27,206 nucleotides of DNA, taken from NCBI GenBank assembly GCA_002309255.1, contig DBXI01000074.1, positions 1 through 27,206 of the forward strand. The letters run 5' to 3'. Of this stretch, positions 6,581 to 14,394 are shown piece after piece; positions within the stretch are counted from its first letter, which is position 1, and the number at the start of each line of letters is the position of its first letter. The notes below the pieces were generated by a model, which saw only the letters and a list, made by a program, of their open reading frames with translations, was not told the origin of the DNA and ran no database searches. The DNA is from Bacteroidales bacterium UBA1216. Lineage in GTDB: Bacteria; Bacteroidota; Bacteroidia; Bacteroidales; Paludibacteraceae. A program made the position numbers and the translations under genes.

Positions 6581-8476
6581 TTAATCAAATTTATTCTTGT
6601 AATTAGTGATTATAAGATGCTCAACATCCTTATCGTTGCGGTTCATAAAGGATACAAGATATTTCTTATCGAATTTTTGAATGATTATTCCCTCACGATT
6701 GTATAAGTCATAGACAAATGGAGTGTACTTAATAATCATCAGCCACTTAGCTTTACATTCGTCGCATAAATAATCAGCAAGTCTTTTCTGGTCATCGCGA
6801 GTAAATTCATTCTGTGCATAAGTAGAAAACTCCGTGTCATAAGGAGGATCAAGGAAGATGAAGTCTCGCTCTGTGGGAACATGCTTACGGAAGAACTCCA
6901 GAAAATCCAAACTTTCTATCGTCGTTTTGGCAAGATGTGCTAACAATTCAGACGATTTGTAATAATCAATCTTATTGTGCATCAATTTATGATTATAACT
7001 TATTCCGCCATAAGGCACATTAAATTCTCCGTTGTCATTGTACCTAAACATTCCACTATAGGCATAGTTGCGCAAGAAAACAAACAACGCTGTGGCTAAT
7101 TCTACTTGTTGGTGACACAACTCTTTATTGTTATACAGCGCGCGGAGGTATGTATAGAGTGCACTCGTAAAAGCTGTTTCTATATTGTCAAATATATCTT
7201 GCTCCGGCATTTCATGGCGCTCTTGTTCTATTTTCTTCATCCGTAAGATTTTGTGTGCGAGGCATTTGTCTGTTTCCTTGACAAATGTATCCCGTCGCCA
7301 CTCAAGATCTGCTGGGAGCAAAGCATCTAAAGACGACAACTCTGTTTTAACAAACATGTGGAGCAAGCCTTTCATTCCGACCTCTTCTATCTCATTTCTG
7401 CGGAACTGTATATACCACTCGCAAAGTTTCTTATGTTCTGCCACGTAATCCAGTGTATTCTGCCAAGCACTCATAATATTGTCAAGCCAATGGAAGAAAC
7501 TTACATCTTGCATGGATATATAGCGATAAAGTGAGATCAATTCATCCGATTTGTCGTTAATAAACAAATGCTTTGCGTTAAAGGCAGTATAGACTGAACC
7601 GCCTCCGACAAACGGCTCGTAATAATTTTCAAAACGTTCGGGAGCATGGCGCTTTATATGGGGCAGTTCTTTTTCCTTACCTCCCGGCCATTTGATTATG
7701 GGCTTAAGTGTACTTTCCATTTCTGGAGTTTCAGCCTGTATTAGATGTTCAGCAAAAAGCGATTGTTGCATATATGTATCCTTTATTCGTTTTTCAGCAG
7801 CAGTAAAGTATTCCGGTGACACCTCATAACCTATGAATTTGCGTCCTAAATCAAGTGCGGCTACGCCCGTCGAGCCCACTCCCATGAAAGGATCAAAGAT
7901 AACATCTCCTGCGTTACTGGCAATAGTTATGAGTTTTTTTAGCACAGCAACAGGTTTTTGTGTAGGGTGCTTTGGACTGCTTAATCTTTCAGGTTTCATA
8001 CAAATACTGCTTTCGATGAAATTGTGCATTTCTGCCTGATTGATAAAATTCCATGTGTGTCCTTTGTTCCAACAGGTATATATCAACTCGCAACTATTCA
8101 AGAAACCAGCTTTGAATACTTTGGGAGCTGGATTAGTCTTATGCCACACCATGAAATTGGTCGCATCAAACTTATGATCTAATAGTTCATACCACTTGCC
8201 AATCTGGTTGTATGACGTGAATATGAATAAGTTCCCTGTAGGTTTGAGAATGCGTAAGAATTCATCAATCCACTCTTCTGGTTTAAACTCAATCAAGTCC
8301 CAAGGTGCAAGATTGTTATTCATCGCGGAGCGACCAGGCAAAGGAATATTGCCGGTTGAATGTTGCGCTAAATTGTAAGGCGGATCTGTTAAGATAAAAT
8401 CCACACTATGATCAGGGATGCGCTTTATTAAGTCGTGACTGTCGCCACACAAAATATTATAGGGAAGATGTGTCAT
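6581..8476 (-). CDS. Fused DNA adenine methyltransferase: beta-class N-half plus Dam-like D12 C-half
   Basis: One 631-residue polypeptide carries two complete methyltransferases. The N-half (about 1-235) has TDPPYNL (motif IV, 31-34) before FDPFMGVGSTG (motif I, about 195-204), the beta-class order. The C-half (about 258-631) has IKWPGGKEKE (PGGK 264-267) and EPFVGGG (motif I, from 287), then RYNDNGEFNVPYG (about 478-490) and FLDPPYD (543-546), the alpha/D12 order seen in Dam. DPPY in both halves predicts N6-adenine methylation. Two different adenine methylases are usual for a recognition site where the two strands need separate enzymes. Its ATG overlaps the endonuclease stop by one base (TAATG), so it is translationally coupled downstream of the endonuclease. 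Which site it protects cannot be read from the sequence. Confidence 0.9.
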   Translation of the reverse strand: MTHLPYNILCGDSHDLIKRIPDHSVDFILTDPPYNLAQHSTGNIPLPGRSAMNNNLAPWDLIEFKPEEWIDEFLRILKPTGNLFIFTSYNQIGKWYELLDHKFDATNFMVWHKTNPAPKVFKAGFLNSCELIYTCWNKGHTWNFINQAEMHNFIESSICMKPERLSSPKHPTQKPVAVLKKLITIASNAGDVIFDPFMGVGSTGVAALDLGRKFIGYEVSPEYFTAAEKRIKDTYMQQSLFAEHLIQAETPEMESTLKPIIKWPGGKEKELPHIKRHAPERFENYYEPFVGGGSVYTAFNAKHLFINDKSDELISLYRYISMQDVSFFHWLDNIMSAWQNTLDYVAEHKKLCEWYIQFRRNEIEEVGMKGLLHMFVKTELSSLDALLPADLEWRRDTFVKETDKCLAHKILRMKKIEQERHEMPEQDIFDNIETAFTSALYTYLRALYNNKELCHQQVELATALFVFLRNYAYSGMFRYNDNGEFNVPYGGISYNHKLMHNKIDYYKSSELLAHLAKTTIESLDFLEFFRKHVPTERDFIFLDPPYDTEFSTYAQNEFTRDDQKRLADYLCDECKAKWLMIIKYTPFVYDLYNREGIIIQKFDKKYLVSFMNRNDKDVEHLIITNYKNKFD

Positions 8477-9297
8477 TAGCTATTTGGAAGATAAACTTTT
8501 TTTATCCTTGCAAGTGCTTCAATTATGAAGTGAGCATTCTTTTGATATTCATCCAAGACTATTTCATAGCCATGGTCCGACTTACATATCAGATTCCAAA
8601 ACTTACTACTGATTAAGAGTTCTTCTTCTGCGAAGAATTGGAGGACTCTTCCTTGTGTCCATGGATTGCCCTCTCCGTATCGGTTGTATGCAGTAGCAAA
8701 GCATATTTTTATCTTATCTTCCGAGCCAAAATTATTAGCGAGAATGCAATATTGTTCCAGCAAGGCTTCCTTTTCAGAACGGGCTTTCTTATTATCCAAA
8801 TCGCCGCCTATCTTCAGTTCAATCAAATAGTTCATACCTGTTTCTTTATCAAACAGGTAATAATCACTCTCATGACGTTTACTATGTCGCGCAGATGCGT
8901 TTTGGCGACTGATGCCTTTGTAGTCGGCTACGCTTGGCTTTCTGTGATTGATGCCTTTAGTATTCTTGTAATTCTCCAGCAACTCGGCTATAAAGTCGGT
9001 TTGCTCTTGATAGATTGGTCCTTCTACGTGTTGTGTAACTTCGTAGTGAAGTCCTGCGATATTAATAGCCATTTGCTCCAACATGTTTCCAAGACTGCTA
9101 TCCAAAGAACGCGCAAGTGCAGAATAGTACTGAATCTCTGCGCCGAGTGCAGCAATGAAGACATTGTGTATCTTCATGTTTATTGTACCATCTTCATCGT
9201 TTACTTCGGAAATGTGTCTGTCGGAGAATCCGGAAGCATATGACTTTACAGCCATTGAAACAACTGCTCGGATTGCTTTTTCGTTATCGATTGTCAT
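8476..9297 (-). CDS. Type II restriction endonuclease (possibly TdeIII/MjaII-like)
   Basis: This 273-residue protein sits directly upstream of the fused methyltransferase. It contains a PD-(D/E)XK-like core: Asp145 in HESDYYLFD and Glu160-Leu-Lys162 in YLIELKIGGDLDNKKARSEKEA. The layout (SSLGNMLEQMA near 68-77, a helical N-terminus, then a C-terminal YNRYGEGNPWTQG and SSKFWNLI) resembles what I remember of the TdeIII/MjaII family. Those enzymes cut GGNCC, which lacks adenine, so the DPPY methylases next door argue against that specificity. The family call is therefore tentative, while the role as restriction partner is well supported by context. Base composition is low in GC (35% in a hand count of 8521-8580). 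Expressing the nuclease ahead of its methylase usually needs some control, and none is visible. Confidence 0.7.
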   Translation of the reverse strand: MTIDNEKAIRAVVSMAVKSYASGFSDRHISEVNDEDGTINMKIHNVFIAALGAEIQYYSALARSLDSSLGNMLEQMAINIAGLHYEVTQHVEGPIYQEQTDFIAELLENYKNTKGINHRKPSVADYKGISRQNASARHSKRHESDYYLFDKETGMNYLIELKIGGDLDNKKARSEKEALLEQYCILANNFGSEDKIKICFATAYNRYGEGNPWTQGRVLQFFAEEELLISSKFWNLICKSDHGYEIVLDEYQKNAHFIIEALARIKKVYLPNS

Positions 9298-9485
9298 ATA
9301 TGTTGTTTATGTGCGTTATCAATCATAGGAGAAACACATAAAAAGCGCAGGATCTGCATGTTTTGCTTATCCTGCGGTTCTGGGCTCTGCAAAGCCAATC
9401 GTAACAAGACAAGCAACACAGAGCCTACGCTGAATAGTATATAGTACACCCATAGAGGGCGATTGTATATACCCAACATAAGCAT
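9294..9485 (-). CDS. Possible small membrane protein preceding the endonuclease
   Basis: This is a 63-residue reading frame with one strong hydrophobic segment (LWVYYILFSVGSVLLVLLRLAL). Its stop overlaps the endonuclease ATG as ATGA (9294-9297), the arrangement of a translationally coupled gene. Nothing in the sequence identifies a function, and no -7 box was found upstream on the minus strand. It may be a leader frame that gates nuclease translation, or a chance frame in AT-rich DNA. The 208 nt between it and the next gene contain only small hairpins (9644-9656 and 9678-9694). Confidence 0.35.
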   Translation of the reverse strand: MLMLGIYNRPLWVYYILFSVGSVLLVLLRLALQSPEPQDKQNMQILRFLCVSPMIDNAHKQHI

Positions 9486-9693
9486 CTACTGTTGCGTTGC
9501 TTTGACTACGATTTTTTGAATTTGCAGATTCAGAACCGTCAAAACAAGCGAGTAAACGCTTTTTAATTGTATGTCACCGCTTTATTTCGCTGTCGGTGCC
9601 AGCCTCCTATTTAACGTCTCAGAGCTGACGGAATGTTGTTGCCGATGCTAAGCATCAATGATGCCGATAAGGTATAGGCGCATCACATTTGCG

Positions 9694-11076
9694 CTAACCA
9701 ATTATCTCCCAATACTCACCATTGTCTCCCTTAACACGACGCAGACGACCGTCTTTCTTTAATTTCCTAATGTTATAGTTAATTCCGTCGCGAGTTATTC
9801 CTACCCTATGAGCCATCTGCTCAATGGATATTTTTGAATCTCTTCGGATGAGTTCAATGATCTTCTGTGTAGTTTTTGGTGTAGCTTTTAGTGTAGTTTT
9901 TGATGTAGTTTTTAGTGTAGTTTTTGGTGTACTACCTATAGTTATTTGATTATCCTGTACTTTTTGGAACACCTCACGCTGGATTGTTGCCATGAAGCCA
10001 CCACGGACTTGTTCAAAGGTAGGAATCTGCAGATTAGCCTGCTCAAACGAATTCCGAATAATAACGTAGCCACGCCCCCAGCTCTCAATAAAGCCCAGCA
10101 TATAGAACACCTTAGCGATAAGCGGATTGCGCGGTTTAGATTCATGATCGCTCATCAGTTTCTCAATGGTGATAGACGGCGGCAACTCGCCATCATTCCA
10201 CAACTGAATACGGTCAGCCCAAACGCGCATGAAGATAAAAGTGCCCAAATAATCGCGATGCATAATAGCATTGCAAATCATCTCACGCAAGCCATCCTCC
10301 GGCATCTCCAAGGTCTCTATACGATGTAAGCCTTTATAGCCAACTGTGGATACCAAATATTTGGTCCGCAAGGTGTCAATCACTGCTTCGGGCATCAGCA
10401 CTAACGGACAGACGATATTATCATGTATTATCAAATCAGCCTGATTGATGCCGAACCGACCAATGCGGAAAGCTGACAACGGACTCCAACGCTCAATATC
10501 CTTGCCAAACAACATCAGTGCAGCATTGGTCAGCTCGCCGCTCTCTGTCATAAGATTGAGTTTCCGCAAAACATTCTCTCTACTTTCGTTCTTGGCGCTT
10601 TGGTTCAGTCGCTTGTTATCCAATGCCGTTGTAATGAAATAGTTCCACGCCTCATCATCCAAGTCACTTAATTTTGCTTCAGGACGGGGCAGCGAATCCC
10701 AGTGTAACTTGGCTTTCCGCATGAGAAATGACGACAACTCCGGTCCACGCAACTCCTGCACCGTACTACCGCTACGGATGTAGTATTTGCCATCGTAGGG
10801 AATGCCATCTTCTTGTGGTTTGACATTAACAGCAACATATTCGATGCCGTCTTGTTCCTTCAAATCGACATCAGCCAAAAAGCCCAAGTTGTTCTTGATC
10901 TTGTTCGGCAAATCCTCCAGCAATGACTTCGCATTCTTAACACCGACTATTGAGCCGTCGTCTTCCACACCGATATAAAGCGTGCCGCCTTGGCTATTTG
11001 CAAAGGCAGCTAACTCCTTCAGGAAATCATCCCTCCAGTTACGTTTGAACTCGGTATGTTGGTCTTCTTTCATCAT
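9694..11076 (-). CDS. AlbA_2 (Schlafen-type) domain protein with C-terminal winged helix
   Basis: This 460-residue protein starts with an AlbA_2 domain (about 1-125: HTEFKRNWRDDFLKELAAF, then GGTLYIGVEDDGSIVGV). The central region carries the MICNAIMHRDY motif (roughly 264-274) of the RecG-C-terminal/HATPase_c_4-like domain that usually accompanies it. A Thr/Lys-rich linker (about 382-403) leads to a C-terminal winged helix (about 404-455). Such proteins are annotated as putative transcriptional regulators or ATP-dependent nucleic acid-binding proteins and often occur near defence genes; the reaction is unknown. The linker is encoded by a 12-bp minisatellite. Its promoter diverges from the SusC promoter across about 180 nt. 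It is likely part of the defence block, not of the PUL. Confidence 0.85.
   Translation of the reverse strand: MMKEDQHTEFKRNWRDDFLKELAAFANSQGGTLYIGVEDDGSIVGVKNAKSLLEDLPNKIKNNLGFLADVDLKEQDGIEYVAVNVKPQEDGIPYDGKYYIRSGSTVQELRGPELSSFLMRKAKLHWDSLPRPEAKLSDLDDEAWNYFITTALDNKRLNQSAKNESRENVLRKLNLMTESGELTNAALMLFGKDIERWSPLSAFRIGRFGINQADLIIHDNIVCPLVLMPEAVIDTLRTKYLVSTVGYKGLHRIETLEMPEDGLREMICNAIMHRDYLGTFIFMRVWADRIQLWNDGELPPSITIEKLMSDHESKPRNPLIAKVFYMLGFIESWGRGYVIIRNSFEQANLQIPTFEQVRGGFMATIQREVFQKVQDNQITIGSTPKTTLKTTSKTTLKATPKTTQKIIELIRRDSKISIEQMAHRVGITRDGINYNIRKLKKDGRLRRVKGDNGEYWEIIG
9867..9926 (-). repeat. In-frame 12-bp coding minisatellite (five units)
   Basis: Five contiguous 12-bp units of the form GTGTAGTTTTTG, read on the plus strand, encode a KTT(P/L/S) tetrapeptide repeat in the linker of the AlbA_2 protein. 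Units 1, 3 and 5 are identical, while unit 2 has a C and a final A and unit 4 starts and ends with A. A unit gain or loss keeps the frame, so linker length could vary between strains. Confidence 0.85.
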
Positions 11077-11095
11077 CGCAAATCATTTTTCGCCG

Positions 11096-11127
11096 CAAAG
11101 TTACGAAAAAAAACTGACAAATGCAAA
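11096..11127 (-). promoter_or_regulatory. Promoter of the AlbA_2 gene
   Basis: On the minus strand TTTG (11124-11127) is followed after exactly 20 nt by TAACTTTG (11096-11103), the standard Bacteroidetes promoter. A short inverted repeat AAATGCA/TGCATTT (11119-11125 and 11135-11141) covers the -33 element and could be an operator. It faces away from the SusC promoter. Confidence 0.75.
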
Positions 11128-11182
11128 TGAAATATGCATTTTGTGCTAAATTTGCCTCAAAAAGTACTGTTTTGTAGCATTT

Positions 11183-11226
11183 GTTAAAATAGTGTCAGTA
11201 GAATCGGTATAATTTTTGTAATTTTG
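11183..11226 (+). promoter_or_regulatory. PUL promoter and operator upstream of susC
   Basis: GTTAAAATAGTGTCAG (11183-11198), then exactly 20 nt, then TAATTTTG (11219-11226). It has the same geometry as the GH26 promoter, although a 6.4-kb defence block lies between them. No TTTG is present at -33. Confidence 0.8.
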
Positions 11227-11256
11227 CAGTCGGAAACACGATTCAATCAAAATATC

Positions 11257-14200
11257 ATGATACGAAGACTACTTTTCAGCATTCTTTTTACATGCGTGGC
11301 GATGGGGGCTATGGCACAGACGACGATTACCGGTACGGTGATGGACGGGGCAGTGAATGAACCGGCGATCGGCGCGAGCATCATCGTAGTGGGAACGACC
11401 ACGGGTACGGTGACAGACATGGACGGGCAGTTCAGTTTGGATGTGCCTGACGGGAAGTTCATCCTGCAGGTGTCGATGGTCGGCTACAAGACGCAGGTGG
11501 TGAACATCAAAGGCAAGACATCCGTCAGCGTCACGCTGCAGGAGGACAGCCAGCTGATGGAAGAGGTGGTAGTTGTCGGCTACGGTGTGATGAAGAAGCG
11601 CGACCTCTCCGGGTCGGTCAGTCAAATCAAAGCCGATGATCTGCGCCAGGGCGGGCAGGCCGATGTAGCCAAGAGCCTGGAAGGCAAGATTGCCGGCGTG
11701 GATGTGAAGACCTCGGACGGCGCACCCGGCGGCGGCACGAGTATCACCGTGCGCGGTGCGAACTCGTTCACGACCAGTTCGCAGCCCTTGTACATAGTGG
11801 ACGGCGTGCCGTTCGGCACGGACCCCAACGGCATTCCTTCGTCCGGCGCAAACGACGGCAACAACCAGCAGACCTCGCCGCTGTCGATGATCAACCCCAA
11901 CGACATAGAGAAGATAGAGGTGCTCAAGGACGCTTCCGCCACGGCTATCTACGGTTCGCGCGGTGCGAACGGCGTGGTAATCATCACGACGCGCAAAGGT
12001 CAGAGCGGCAGCAAGCCGACGGTAGAGCTCAGTATCCGCGGTTCGCTGCAGCAGATAGCCGGACGCGTGGAGATGCTCGACGCCTACCGGTACGCACTCT
12101 ATCAGAACGAAGCGGCCGCCAACAGCCGCATGTACGAAGGCGGTACGCAACGCGACCCCTACCGCGGCGAGTGGGACTATCCGTACATAGGCAGCGGATA
12201 CGTCTATACGCAAGGCAAGTACAACCCTGCACCCGAAGATTTCCTCAACCCGGGCACGCGTACCGACCAGTACGGCAATGTGGACGAGGTGGCCGGTGCC
12301 GACTGGCAGCAGCTGATCTATCAGTTGGGTTACTCGCAGGAGTACAACGCCAGCGTGAGTGGTGGTTCGGACAAAGGCTGGTACTCGTTCTCGGGCAACT
12401 ACACCCAGCAGAAAGGTATAATCAAGAACACCGGCTACGAGCGTTACGGACTGAGCATCAACATCGGCCGGCATATAACCGACTGGTTTGAGATAGGCAC
12501 GTCGCAGCACTTCACGCACTCGACGACGGACTTCCAACGCACGAACAGCGAGAACACGGGTATCATCCGCTCGTCGCTCATCTTCCCGGCTACCTACGGT
12601 CCTCACCAGAGCACCGAGCAGCTGGATGAACTGAACTGGCTCGCCGCCAACCCGCTGAACTATGTCAACGGTGCGAAAGACCAGCTGAAGCAGATATCGT
12701 GGTTCAGTTCGTCGTATCTGGAGTTCAAGATACAGCCGTGGCTCAAGCTCCGTCAGAACTTAGGTCTGGGCTACAACGACGCGCACCGTGCGACCTACTA
12801 CGACCGCCACACGCAGGAAGGCAAATCGCCCTACAACGGCAAGGCGGGCAAAGCAAGCAACATCTGGAAATCGCTGACCTCGGAGACGCTGTTGACCTTC
12901 GACCATACGTTCAATCCGAACCACAGCATCAACGCCGTGGTGGGTGCGACCTTCGAGCGCGGCATAGGCGAGAGCGAAAGTATGACCGCCACGAACTTCC
13001 CCAACGACCTGACTCAGGACGCCAACATGCAACTGGCGCTGGACAAGGCGACCATCAACAGCAGCAGCACGCAGATGTCACTGGCGTCATTCCTCGCCCG
13101 CATGAACTACACGCTGATGGGCAGGTATCTGTTCACTGCCAGCGCGCGTGTGGACGGTTCGTCGTCGTTCGCAAAGAAAAACAAGTGGGCGCCGTTCTTC
13201 TCGGGAGCATTTGCATGGCGGATGATTGACGAGGCATGGATGCAGGAGCAGCAGGTGCTGACGAACTGGAAGTGGCGCGTATCCTATGGCGAGACAGGTA
13301 ACCAGGGCATAGGTGCGTACCGTACGCTGACGGTGCTGGACGCTGCCAACTACCCGTACAACGGCACGCTGGAGTCGGGCGTGGCGATGATCGACTGGCG
13401 CGGACCGACGAACCCCGACCTGCGCTGGGAAACAACCTCGCAGATGGACGCCGGTCTGGACATAGGCTTCCTGAACAACCGGCTGAACCTCACCATTGAT
13501 TACTATTACAAGCGTACGCGCGACCTGCTGCAGAACGTGACTATCCCGTCGTCGTCGGGCTTCAGTCAGATGCTGGTGAACAGCGGCAACGTGACGAACC
13601 AGGGTGTGGAGGTGACGCTCAGTTATGACGTGTTTGCCTCGGGCGACTGGCAGTGGAACATCGGCGCGAACTTCTCGCTCAACCGCAACAAGATTGGTGG
13701 TCTGGAAGGCGACCAGTACGCCACGGCACTGTGGTCAAAAGCCGATCAGGTGTTCCTGCAGCGCAACGGCTGCCCGATAGGTACGCTGTACGGCTACAAG
13801 GAGGAAGGCATTGACCCGACAACGGGCGAGATTGTCTATTCCGACCTGAACGGCGACGGACTGATCACCGAAGCCGACCGCACCATCATCGGCAACACCA
13901 ACCCGAAGTTCACCGCCTCGCTGTCCACCAAGCTGGCGTGGAAAGGACTGTCGCTCAGCTTCATGCTGCAAGGCTCGTATGGCAACGACATCTTCAACTA
14001 CAACCTGACGGACATCACGATGTCGAACATCGGCAATATAACCCGCACCGCCTACGAAGGCCGCTGGACGCCCGCCACTGCCAACACCGCTACCTGGCCC
14101 AAAGCGACCGCCGGCTACACGCGTACGTGGCTCATCAGCGACCGGTTTGTGGAGGACGGATCGTTCCTGAAGATGCGCTACCTGACGCTGGCGTACGACT

Positions 14201-14394
14201 GGCGCAATCCTGCGAAGTGGCTGAAGAACATCAACTTCAACTTCACGGTCAACAATGTATTCACGCTGACGCGCTACTCGTGGTTCGAGCCCGACGTCAA
14301 TGCCGGTGGCACCAATGCCGCGACACCGGGCGTGGACAGCTACTCCTATCCCTCCGCCCGCACTTACGCGCTGGGAATAAACTTCACCTTCTAA
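11257..14394 (+). CDS. susC: SusC/RagA-type TonB-dependent outer-membrane glycan transporter
   Basis: This 1045-residue outer-membrane barrel imports oligosaccharides with energy from TonB. After the signal peptide (MIRRLLFSILFTCVAMGAMA) comes a carboxypeptidase-regulatory-like beta domain (TITGTVMDG...GYKTQVVNI). Next are the SusC signature EEVVVVGYGVMKKRDLSGSV and the plug domain with RGANS, PLYIVDGVP, IEVLKDASATAIYGSRGANGV and VIITTRKG. A long beta-barrel follows, ending in the aromatic terminal strand (LGINFTF). An upstream TTG in the same frame overlaps the -7 box and is not used; the ATG at 11257 opens the signal peptide about 26 nt after the expected transcript start. SusD follows with no gap. 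The DNA is GC-rich (65% in a hand count of 12061-12120). Confidence 0.95.
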   Translation: MIRRLLFSILFTCVAMGAMAQTTITGTVMDGAVNEPAIGASIIVVGTTTGTVTDMDGQFSLDVPDGKFILQVSMVGYKTQVVNIKGKTSVSVTLQEDSQLMEEVVVVGYGVMKKRDLSGSVSQIKADDLRQGGQADVAKSLEGKIAGVDVKTSDGAPGGGTSITVRGANSFTTSSQPLYIVDGVPFGTDPNGIPSSGANDGNNQQTSPLSMINPNDIEKIEVLKDASATAIYGSRGANGVVIITTRKGQSGSKPTVELSIRGSLQQIAGRVEMLDAYRYALYQNEAAANSRMYEGGTQRDPYRGEWDYPYIGSGYVYTQGKYNPAPEDFLNPGTRTDQYGNVDEVAGADWQQLIYQLGYSQEYNASVSGGSDKGWYSFSGNYTQQKGIIKNTGYERYGLSINIGRHITDWFEIGTSQHFTHSTTDFQRTNSENTGIIRSSLIFPATYGPHQSTEQLDELNWLAANPLNYVNGAKDQLKQISWFSSSYLEFKIQPWLKLRQNLGLGYNDAHRATYYDRHTQEGKSPYNGKAGKASNIWKSLTSETLLTFDHTFNPNHSINAVVGATFERGIGESESMTATNFPNDLTQDANMQLALDKATINSSSTQMSLASFLARMNYTLMGRYLFTASARVDGSSSFAKKNKWAPFFSGAFAWRMIDEAWMQEQQVLTNWKWRVSYGETGNQGIGAYRTLTVLDAANYPYNGTLESGVAMIDWRGPTNPDLRWETTSQMDAGLDIGFLNNRLNLTIDYYYKRTRDLLQNVTIPSSSGFSQMLVNSGNVTNQGVEVTLSYDVFASGDWQWNIGANFSLNRNKIGGLEGDQYATALWSKADQVFLQRNGCPIGTLYGYKEEGIDPTTGEIVYSDLNGDGLITEADRTIIGNTNPKFTASLSTKLAWKGLSLSFMLQGSYGNDIFNYNLTDITMSNIGNITRTAYEGRWTPATANTATWPKATAGYTRTWLISDRFVEDGSFLKMRYLTLAYDWRNPAKWLKNINFNFTVNNVFTLTRYSWFEPDVNAGGTNAATPGVDSYSYPSARTYALGINFTF

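Noticed and set aside
8638..9243. 201-residue plus-strand frame opposite the endonuclease
   Set aside because: It is antisense to a gene with a clear catalytic motif and coupled neighbours; its composition is that of a shadow frame.
9644..9694. Hairpins GATGC/GCATC and GCGCA/TGCGC as a terminator for the AlbA_2 gene
   Set aside because: Stems are only 5 bp, one overlaps the stop codon, and no T-run follows on the minus strand.
11224..11256. Upstream TTG start for susC
   Set aside because: It overlaps the -7 promoter box and would place extra residues before the signal peptide.
11615..11625. CGGTCAGTCAA in susC as another copy of the 11-bp repeat
   Set aside because: It encodes the conserved GSVSQ segment of SusC proteins, stands alone, and has no flanking palindromes or second unit.
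11269..12606. 445-residue open frame on the minus strand
   Set aside because: It is a GC-rich shadow of susC with no signal peptide or recognisable domain; the plus-strand gene is certain.
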